The notes below the pieces were generated by a model. The model had not been told where the DNA came from, did no database searches, and saw only the letters and a program-made list of their open reading frames with translations. Source: Halopenitus persicus (GTDB taxonomy: Archaea; Halobacteriota; Halobacteria; Halobacteriales; Haloferacaceae). From it: a stretch of 64,000 nucleotides of DNA. Within the stretch, counting starts at the first letter, position 1. Each line of letters starts with the position of its first letter. The stretch is from the NCBI RefSeq assembly GCF_900107205.1, contig NZ_FNPC01000005.1, positions 1 to 64,000 of the forward strand, given 5' to 3'. Made by a program: the position numbers and the translations under genes. This document shows positions 57,903 to 64,000 of this stretch, one piece after another.

Positions 57903-59522
57903 ATGACACGACGTTCGGTTCGTGGGGCGATCTGGGGGATCGTCCTCGTGATAGCAATCGTGGGTGCGGCCGGAGTGGTCGTCGGGGAGGTACAGAACAC
58001 GTCCGTCACCGTGAGCGGGACGGATCTCGCGTCGGGCGACACCGTTCGGGTCGACCAACATCCCACGGTCGACGTCTCGATCGAGGCGGACACGGCGATC
58101 GAGCTCGTGGAGGTCCGCGTCAACGGGAAAATTGAGAAGTCCTTCGAGCCGGGATCCCAGTCGTTCTCGGAGTCGATGAACCTCGAGATGGACGACGGCG
58201 AGAACACCCTCCGGATAGTCGTCAACGCCGGCGGGACGAGCACCTACGAGGCGACGGTGCACAAGGACAGCACCAGCCCGTACCTGGAGTACACGTCACC
58301 GTTCGCGACGCCCGACCTCTCCTCGCCGCCGGAGAGCACGACCGTTAGCAACGCCCGGACGACGCTGTCGGCGGACATCGTCGACGAGTTCGGCGTGGAG
58401 ACGATCGAGATCGAGCGCCGATACGACTACACGTTCGCGGGACAGGGCGAGACGAGCCGCGAGTCCTATCAGATAACCAACCCTGACGGGTCCTTCTCAC
58501 AGGAGGTCTTCCTCGGCGACGGGGAGAACCAGATCGAAGCCACGTACACCGACGAAGCCGGGAACAAACGCGTCCACGAGTTCGTCCTCTACGTGGACGA
58601 CACCCAGCAGCCGACGATGGACCTGACGGTTCCCGAGCGAACGGGAACCGACGAGGTCCGCGTGCAGGGGACCGTCTCGGACAACGTGAAGCTCGACCGC
58701 GTCGAGCTCGAGGGGCCGACCGGGTCGACGACGCAGGTGCTCCAGTCGACGCACGCCGAGCCGAACCGCGACCGGCTCTCGGCCGAGATCAATCAGGTCG
58801 TCTCGCTCAACGAGGGCGAAAACGACATCACCATCACGGCGACCGACACGGCCGGAAACACCGTCGAGCGCGAGTACACCATCGTGTACGACCGCGCGAT
58901 CGACCCACGCGTCACGATCGATTCCGAGCGCACGACCGTCGAGAACGGTACGGTTTCGGTCGTCGGCCGCATCGACCGCGGGGAGATCGGCAGCGTGACG
59001 ATGGAGTCCGTGGATCCGGAGACGGAGGAGATCATCGACATCACGCGCGTCTACGGCGGCGACGAGACCACCAGCCGGGTCGACATCGACCACCAGCTGT
59101 CGGCCGCGGACGGCGAGACGCAGGTGCGCGTCATCGTCACTGACTCGCAGGGCGACCAACACACGGAGACGTTCAGCGTGGGCTCGGGCGGCGGCTCCGC
59201 GAGCACCGACGGCGGTGCGTCCACGCAGTCCACCCCGGACGATTCGGCGGCCCTGACCGAGGACGTCTCGGATGCGTCCGACGGCGGGTCGGACGCCGGA
59301 GCGTCCTCGACGACCGAGGACGGATCCGGCGCTGCGGACGGGTCGTCGGACGACGGGGAGTCCGATTCGGGAGCGAACGACGACGCGGGCACGTCGGACG
59401 GGTCCGGGTCGAACGGCGGCGACGGAGCGAACGAGACGTCCGGGTCGATCCCCGGCTTCACCGTCGTGACCGCGCTGCTCGCGTTCGTCCTGATCGGCGC
59501 TCGCCTCCGTCGGACCGAGTGA
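57903..59522 (+). CDS. PGF-CTERM surface protein with Ig-like repeats
   Basis: 539 residues. N-terminal signal helix (AIWGIVLVIAIVGAAGVVVGEV), then about four beta-sandwich repeats (TVDVSIEADTAIELVEVRVNGK, DEFGVETIEIERRY, VSDNVKLDRVELEGP, VGRIDRGEIGSVTMES), each followed by GENxIxxxxTDxAGN-type strands. A Ser/Asp/Gly-rich linker (about 425-505) precedes SIPGFTVVTALLAFVLIGARLRRTE, the PGF-CTERM signal for archaeosortase A cleavage and lipid attachment. It is an exposed cell-surface protein, and the next gene is a Tat lipoprotein 17 bp downstream. Confidence 0.88.
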   Translation: MTRRSVRGAIWGIVLVIAIVGAAGVVVGEVQNTSVTVSGTDLASGDTVRVDQHPTVDVSIEADTAIELVEVRVNGKIEKSFEPGSQSFSESMNLEMDDGENTLRIVVNAGGTSTYEATVHKDSTSPYLEYTSPFATPDLSSPPESTTVSNARTTLSADIVDEFGVETIEIERRYDYTFAGQGETSRESYQITNPDGSFSQEVFLGDGENQIEATYTDEAGNKRVHEFVLYVDDTQQPTMDLTVPERTGTDEVRVQGTVSDNVKLDRVELEGPTGSTTQVLQSTHAEPNRDRLSAEINQVVSLNEGENDITITATDTAGNTVEREYTIVYDRAIDPRVTIDSERTTVENGTVSVVGRIDRGEIGSVTMESVDPETEEIIDITRVYGGDETTSRVDIDHQLSAADGETQVRVIVTDSQGDQHTETFSVGSGGGSASTDGGASTQSTPDDSAALTEDVSDASDGGSDAGASSTTEDGSGAADGSSDDGESDSGANDDAGTSDGSGSNGGDGANETSGSIPGFTVVTALLAFVLIGARLRRTE

Positions 59523-59539
59523 GGATCGGAGGCTACACG

Positions 59540-60268
59540 ATGTCCGACCGACCGACGCCGACCCGACGGCGATTCGTGCTGGCGGGAGCCGTGCCGTCAG
59601 TCGTCGGACTGGCCGGTTGCTCGGCGCTCGAGGCCGAGGACCTCGGCGCCGATCAGGGAGACGCCGACGCCGACACGGAGACGGAGCGACCGCCGACCGA
59701 GCAGTCGCCGCCCGAACGCGCGTTCAGCGCGACCTTCGACGACGGCGTCGGCGACTGGACCGGCGACGTCGACGCGATCGAGTCCACCGACGAGGCAGCT
59801 CGGGGGGGCGGCGCGGTCCGGATGCGCTCCGAGGCTCAGGAGATCGAGCTTCCCATCCCCGAGACCACGGTCGACCGGTACTCCATTTGGTGGCGGGTCG
59901 AGGAGGAGGTTAACGACGTCCGCTTCGAGTTTCGGGGACCGGACGGTCGCGTCGGGTTCGGCGCGGAGGTCCGGACCGGCACCAACGGGCTGACGGTCGT
60001 CGTGAACCCCGAGACCGACTCCGGCGCCGCGAGCGACCTGCTGTCGAGCGCGGTCCGGCCGGGGAACTGGTACCAGATAACCTTCGACGCCGTCGACTTC
60101 GAGGCGGAGCGATTCGACGCCGCCCTCGCCGACGTGGGGGACAGCGAGCTCATCCGGATGACCCAGTCGTTCCGGTCCCCGATCGACGCGGTCGCCGCGC
60201 TGACCGTGCGGTCCCAGCGGGGCGACGCCGTCATCGTGGACGACGTCGTCGTCGGGCGCGACGGATGA
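59540..60268 (+). CDS. Tat-exported lipoprotein with concanavalin-like domain
   Basis: 242 residues from ATG 59540 (MSDRPTPTRRRFVLAGAVPSVVGLAGC). The twin-arginine RRRFVLAG and lipobox LAGC give export and lipid anchoring. After an acidic linker (about 27-58) comes a beta-rich domain (FSATFDDGVGDWTGDVDAIESTDEAARGGGAVRM, then YSIWWRVEEEVNDVRFEFRGPDGRVGFGAEV) like LamG/laminin-G-type carbohydrate-binding folds. Co-transcribed with the PGF-CTERM protein. Confidence 0.85.
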   Translation: MSDRPTPTRRRFVLAGAVPSVVGLAGCSALEAEDLGADQGDADADTETERPPTEQSPPERAFSATFDDGVGDWTGDVDAIESTDEAARGGGAVRMRSEAQEIELPIPETTVDRYSIWWRVEEEVNDVRFEFRGPDGRVGFGAEVRTGTNGLTVVVNPETDSGAASDLLSSAVRPGNWYQITFDAVDFEAERFDAALADVGDSELIRMTQSFRSPIDAVAALTVRSQRGDAVIVDDVVVGRDG

Positions 60269-60402
60269 GGTGAACGGGCGGCGTGAGCGACCCTCCTCGC
60301 CGGAAGCCGGTGACCGCCATCCCGACGGGCGACCGGAAACCCGTCCGTCCCACACGCTGCGCGTGCGGCACGCCTTTGTGACCGCGCCGCCGATCGGTCG
60401 AT

Positions 60403-60687
60403 ATGTCCGCCGACCTCGAGGAGAAAACCGATCGCTACGAGCGAATGCTCGCTGACGCGCTGGCGGCAGCGGAGACGGTCGCCCCTGCCGGATCGCCGCT
60501 GGGCGAGGCGGCGACTGACTGCCGCGAGATGGCGGAATCGTACCTCCGAGACGGCCGGCATTTCCGTGCCGACGACGACCCGGTCAACGCGCTCGCGTCC
60601 TTCTCGTACGGCTACGGCTGGCTCGACGCCGGCGTCCGGATGGGACTGTTCGCGGTCCCGGAGGGAACGGAGCTGTTCACGACCTGA
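60403..60687 (+). CDS. DUF357 family protein
   Basis: 94 residues. LEEKTDRYERMLADALAAAE..YLRDGRHFRADDDPVNALASFSYGYGWLDAGVRMGLF is the DUF357 pattern: a helical hairpin with a conserved ALASFSYGYGWLDAGVRMG end. The fold is known but the role is not. It lies 135 bp after the lipoprotein gene and converges on the DUF2062 gene. Confidence 0.85.
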   Translation: MSADLEEKTDRYERMLADALAAAETVAPAGSPLGEAATDCREMAESYLRDGRHFRADDDPVNALASFSYGYGWLDAGVRMGLFAVPEGTELFTT

Positions 60688-60723
60688 GAAGCCGTTCGTA
60701 CGGGAGTGGGGTTCCGCCGCGAC

Positions 60724-61245
60724 TCACGCCGGCTCGTCCTCGGGCGCCACGACGGATTCGATCTCCTCGACGATCTCGATCTCCCGTGCGCGGTAGGCCT
60801 CGACGAGCCGGTAACAGACCACGTAGCTCGGCACGATCGTCGCGACCGAGAGGATCACGTTCCCGACGAGCAGCCGGATCGCGATCTCGCGGCTGGCGGC
60901 GAACGAGAGCGAGGGCAGCCCCGTCAGCCCGATCGAGACGCCCTCGACCGGGCCGAGCAGCAGGACGCCGATCGCGAAGCTGACGGCGTAGACGCCGGAT
61001 TTCACGAGCGGGTTGATGAGCAGCGCCGACGCGAGGAACGCGAGCTTGCTCGCGCCGTCGACGAGCCACGCCAGGAGCGCGAACACGAGGAGGCCGACGC
61101 CGAGGGTGGGCAACATCGTGACGAACACCCCGAACGAGAAGCTGCCGGCGATCTCCCGCGGCGTGTGCGTCTCGGCGAACGCGTCGTGGAGCCCCGACCG
61201 GATCCGCCGCGTCCACGCGCCCGTTCGGGATCGGATCGAGAGCAT
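60724..61245 (-). CDS. DUF2062 membrane protein
   Basis: 173 residues from ATG 61245 (MLSIRSRTGAWTRRIR); the upstream ATG 61305 adds residues without conserved content. THTPREIAGSFSFGVFVTMLPTLGVGLLVFALLAWLVDGASKLAFLASALLINPLVKSGVYAVSFAIGVLLLG is the DUF2062 signature: amphipathic start, two helices and an N-P-L motif. Function is unknown. Its promoter faces the cysS gene's 3' end. Confidence 0.85.
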   Translation of the reverse strand: MLSIRSRTGAWTRRIRSGLHDAFAETHTPREIAGSFSFGVFVTMLPTLGVGLLVFALLAWLVDGASKLAFLASALLINPLVKSGVYAVSFAIGVLLLGPVEGVSIGLTGLPSLSFAASREIAIRLLVGNVILSVATIVPSYVVCYRLVEAYRAREIEIVEEIESVVAPEDEPA

Positions 61246-61368
61246 TCGCGTTCGACCCCGATAGGACGCCGGCGAGAAAGTAGTTGTCGGCGGTTCGGGG
61301 GTCACTCGGTGGGAGACCGACGTCGTGCGAGACGGAGAAGTGACGCGACTTGGCGCGGCGGTCCGGGA

Positions 61369-62877
61369 TCACTCGAACCGGTAGGTTGGCCCCTCGGGGC
61401 CGTCCTCGACCGTGACGCCGACGTCCTCGAGCGCGTCGCGCAGCTCGTCAGCCCGCTCGTACTCGCCGGCCTCGCGGGCCGCCTCGCGGAGCTCGAGGAC
61501 GAGCTCGACGAGTTCTCCCGCCAGCTCGACGTCGCCGTCCCCCGCGTCGGCACCGGCCGCGTCGAACCGAAGCCCCAGAACGGCTTCCCCCAGATCCTCG
61601 AACGTTTCGACCGCCCGGCGGAGGCCGCGGTAGTCGTACGCGACGCCATCGGACGTGTCCTCGGCGGCGTCGAGGTGGCGGTTGACCGCGTCCGTGAGCT
61701 CGAGCAGGGCGGCCGTCGCCTCCCGGACGTTGAGGTCGTCGTTCATCGCCGCCGTGAAGTCGGCCCGCGTCGTCTCGACCGCCGACCGGAGCGCCTCGTC
61801 GGACGCCTTCGCGTGCGCGTCGACCGAATCGAGAGCGGCGACCGCGCGGTCGTGGGTGCGCGAGAGCCGGTCCCAGCGCTCCTCGGCCTCCGCGATCGTC
61901 TCGTCGGTGAGCGCCTGCTCGGACCGGTAGGCCGCGCCGGCGTAGAACGTCCGGAGGACGTTGACGCCCAGTTCCTCGAGGGCGTCCGGAACGGTCCAGA
62001 AGTTGCCGATCGACGAGGACATCTTCTCGCCCTCCATCGAGAGCAGTCCCGCGTGGAGCCAGTAGCGGGCGAACGTCTCGCCGGTCGCGGCCTCCGACTG
62101 GGCGATCTCGTTTTCGTGATGGGGGAAGACGAGATCCCGGCCGCCCATGTGGACGTCGAGGGTGTCGCCGAGATGCGTCATCGACATCGCGGAACATTCG
62201 ACGTGCCAGCCGGGGCGTCCCTCGCCCCAGGGCGACTCCCAGGTCTCCCCCTCGGGGAGATCGCCCTCGTGGTCGTGTTTCCGATGCTCCCTGACCGCGG
62301 CCTCGCTCACGCCGCCGGCCTTCCAGAGGGCGAAGTCGGCCGGGTGTCGCTTCTCGGCCCGCTCGTCGGGCTCGCCCTGTGCCTCCAGCTCCGCGATCTC
62401 CTGGTTCGAGAGCGCGCCGTAGTCCTCGAAGGCGGTGACGTCGAAGTAGACCGACCCGTTCGACTCGTAGGCGTAACCGGCCGCCACGAGCGACTCGACG
62501 AGGTCGATGATCTCGGGCACGTGTCCGGAGACGCGGGGGTACACCTCGGCGCGGCGCAGGTTGAGCCCGCGCATGCTCTCGAAGATCTCGGCGGTGAACG
62601 TCTCGGCGACGTCGCGTTCCGCGGTCCACGCCTCGCGCTCGCCGACGCGGGCGGCGATCTTCTCGTTGACGTCGGTGACGTTCTCCACGTGGCGGACGTC
62701 GTACCCGAGGTGCTCGAGCCATCGGTGAAGGACGTCCGCGTGGACCCACAGCCGGGCGTGGCCGAGGTGCGGGTCGTCCGAGACGGTCAGCCCGCAGACG
62801 TACAGCGTTACCTCGTCGCCGTCGACCGTGAACTCCACGCGCTCGTCCCGCAGGGTGTCCGTCACGGAGAGGGTCAT
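61369..62877 (-). CDS. cysS: Cysteine--tRNA ligase
   Basis: 502 residues from the ATG at 62875-62877; the ATG one codon earlier is equally possible. Class I signatures: HLGHAR (HIGH-type) in CGLTVSDDPHLGHARLWVHADVLHRWL and KMSSS in GEKMSSSIGNFW. The zinc site is intact: CGLTV with the first Cys, HVECSAMSMTHLG, and HHENEIAQSEAATG. The DALR-like C-terminal helices end with ELRDALEDVGVTVEDGPEGPTYRF. It charges tRNA-Cys. It is a single gene, convergent with nothing close. Confidence 0.96.
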   Translation of the reverse strand: MTLSVTDTLRDERVEFTVDGDEVTLYVCGLTVSDDPHLGHARLWVHADVLHRWLEHLGYDVRHVENVTDVNEKIAARVGEREAWTAERDVAETFTAEIFESMRGLNLRRAEVYPRVSGHVPEIIDLVESLVAAGYAYESNGSVYFDVTAFEDYGALSNQEIAELEAQGEPDERAEKRHPADFALWKAGGVSEAAVREHRKHDHEGDLPEGETWESPWGEGRPGWHVECSAMSMTHLGDTLDVHMGGRDLVFPHHENEIAQSEAATGETFARYWLHAGLLSMEGEKMSSSIGNFWTVPDALEELGVNVLRTFYAGAAYRSEQALTDETIAEAEERWDRLSRTHDRAVAALDSVDAHAKASDEALRSAVETTRADFTAAMNDDLNVREATAALLELTDAVNRHLDAAEDTSDGVAYDYRGLRRAVETFEDLGEAVLGLRFDAAGADAGDGDVELAGELVELVLELREAAREAGEYERADELRDALEDVGVTVEDGPEGPTYRFE

Positions 62878-63086
62878 CACGCCGTGGTTTCGGTGGCGAG
62901 CCTTTCAACGCGTCGATCAGGTCGATCGGATCGATCGCGTTCGGATCGGGAGGGCGTGTCGACCGGACGAACCGAGTCGACTGGGGTGGCCAAGTCGGCC
63001 GGACGAACCGAGTGTGCTCGAGGTAACCCGGTAACCCTTCCCTCAGATTACACTTATTCGTCGTGACGTCGATGGTGTGAACACAC

Positions 63087-63584
63087 ATGGCAACCGAAAC
63101 CCGATCGGCCGACGTCTCCGTGAACGTCACCTCGAAACAGTGGGTCGCCGGCGCCGTCGGCGGATTCATCGGAAGCATCCCGTTCGGACTCCTGATGATG
63201 TACGTCATGCCCCCGCCGCTTCTGGAGGTCGTGATCCCGGCCATGTACGGGATCGAGGGGCCGGCGCTGCTCGCCGGCTGGGCGATTCACCAGTTCCACG
63301 GCGTCGTGTTGGGGCTCACATACGTCGCGCTCGTCCAGGCGGAACCGCTTCGCGAAACTGCCCGATCCACCGGCGGGGCGCTCGGACTGGCGGTCGCGTA
63401 CGGGATCGTCACGACCGTCGCCCTCGCCGTCGTCGTGATGCCGTTGTGGCTCGGGGCCGTCGGCTTCCCGAACGCGCCGCCGTTCCCGAACGTCGGGATT
63501 CCGGCCACGATCATCTCCGGGATCGGCCACGTCATCTACGCCGTTCCGGTCGCGGTCCTGTACGCGCGGTCGTTCGCCGAGTGA
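63087..63584 (+). CDS. Membrane protein of unknown function
   Basis: 165 residues with four helices (about 19-42, 62-83, 97-122 and 140-162) separated by Pro/Gly-rich loops (MYVMPPPLLEVVIPAMYGIEGPAL). No motif of an enzyme or transporter family is clear to me. It lies 115 bp before the MFS gene on the same strand and 210 bp after divergent cysS. Confidence 0.6.
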   Translation: MATETRSADVSVNVTSKQWVAGAVGGFIGSIPFGLLMMYVMPPPLLEVVIPAMYGIEGPALLAGWAIHQFHGVVLGLTYVALVQAEPLRETARSTGGALGLAVAYGIVTTVALAVVVMPLWLGAVGFPNAPPFPNVGIPATIISGIGHVIYAVPVAVLYARSFAE

Positions 63585-63698
63585 GGTTCGAGGAGGACGC
63601 CGCGTGAGATTCGGGAAGGACGCCGACGCTGGAGTGGGGAGCCGGCAGAAGGCCCCCCGACCACAATCCTTTCGCCGGCCCGTTGGGTAGCCCTCGAC

Positions 63699-64000
63699 GT
63701 GACCAGAGGCAGCGACCGGTCGGCGGCTCCCGACGGCCGCCGAAGCTGGATCGTGGCGGTCGCCGGCGCGATCGGGATGGTGTTCACCTTCGGGACGCCG
63801 CTGTCGTACGGCGTCTTCCGTGATCCCGTCAGCGCTGCGTTCGGGATCGACCCGGTCGCGCTCTCGACGGTCTTCTCGGCGATGCTTTTCACCTTCTTCA
63901 TCGGGGCCGGCGTGATGGGCGTCGTCGCCGCCCGGCTCCCGGCCCGCGGGGTCCTGCTCGGCTGCGCCGCGGTGACCGGCCTGCTCGCCCCGTCGCTGTT
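63699..64000 (+). CDS. MFS transporter, OFA (oxalate/formate antiporter-like) family, N-terminal part
   Basis: The frame from GTG 63699 runs to the window edge (about 100 residues seen). An Arg/Asp/Pro-rich start (VTRGSDRSAAPDGRR) is followed by helices SWIVAVAGAIGMVFTFGTPLSYGVFRDPVSAAFGID and VALSTVFSAMLFTFFIGAGVMGVVAARLPARGVLLGCA. The GxPxSYGVF...F and MGVVAARLPARGVLLG loop-2/3 motif match OFA-type MFS proteins, which exchange small organic acids. Specificity cannot be judged from this part. Confidence 0.8.
   Translation, partial: MTRGSDRSAAPDGRRSWIVAVAGAIGMVFTFGTPLSYGVFRDPVSAAFGIDPVALSTVFSAMLFTFFIGAGVMGVVAARLPARGVLLGCAAVTGLLAPSL

Noticed and set aside
60706-63066. 786-codon plus-strand open frame opposite DUF2062 and cysS
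   Set aside because: Mirror of cysS, which has all class I and zinc motifs.
1-64000. CRISPR array, rRNA operon, replication origin or Cas/Orc1 genes
   Set aside because: No regularly spaced direct repeats with unique spacers, no rRNA-like sequence, and no Cas or Orc1/Cdc6 motifs were seen on either strand.

Overview
The window is chromosomal DNA from a halophilic archaeon, most likely Halorubrum or a close relative. The predicted proteins are strongly acidic, and the core genes are GC-rich. Many genes have a TATA-like box about 25 nt before the start codon and no Shine-Dalgarno sequence. Typical haloarchaeal products occur: a UbiA-type archaeal lipid prenyltransferase, HalOD1, a halocyanin-like copper protein, a PGF-CTERM surface protein and archaeal pilins.

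Layout by eye. (1) 1-18.2 kb is AT-richer accessory DNA. It starts with the end of an IS6-family transposase. It then carries small membrane proteins, a wHTH/membrane-protein pair, a flavin monooxygenase, a CPBP protease, and two gene groups with redox and sulfur themes. Group one (8.9-13.0 kb) is DsbA/FrnE-like, glutathionyl-hydroquinone-reductase-like, citrate-synthase-like, AzlC and AzlD, followed by DoxX and a wHTH/zinc regulator. Group two (14.9-18.2 kb) is FMN reductase, HxlR regulator, acyl-CoA-dehydrogenase-like and cystathionine gamma-synthase/lyase. (2) 18.3-27.6 kb is GC-rich: an unknown protein, an AddA/RecB-like helicase-nuclease, an AddB-like nuclease and an aldehyde dehydrogenase. 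(3) 27.8-39.5 kb is AT-richer again: three histidine kinases plus a kinase fragment, HalOD1, a blue copper protein, a DUF2178/XRE pair, a sensor-domain protein and a nucleoside phosphorylase. It ends exactly at the 3' end of a tRNA-Arg(UCG) gene. (4) 39.5-64 kb is GC-rich core: lipid synthesis, RAD55-like ATPase, sulfatase/GtrA, TetR-MATE, a three-pilin cluster, surE, grpE, menD, thioredoxin reductase, two thiosulfate sulfurtransferases, rubrerythrin, a PGF-CTERM protein with a Tat lipoprotein, cysS, and the start of an MFS transporter.

The most informative structure is a set of attachment-site-like repeats. The 3' end of the tRNA (13 nt) is repeated near 34.6 kb and, inverted, near 18.3 kb. 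One 163-bp arm is shared by the 34.4 and 39.3 kb copies, and a different 29-bp arm is shared by the 34.6 and 18.3 kb copies. This fits tandem integration of related elements at the tRNA, followed by an inversion that separated the original chromosomal flank (18.3-27.6 kb) from the tRNA. No integrase gene is visible. The functions of the redox/sulfur groups are inferred from family membership. Two of their enzymes lack canonical catalytic residues, so their named reactions are uncertain.
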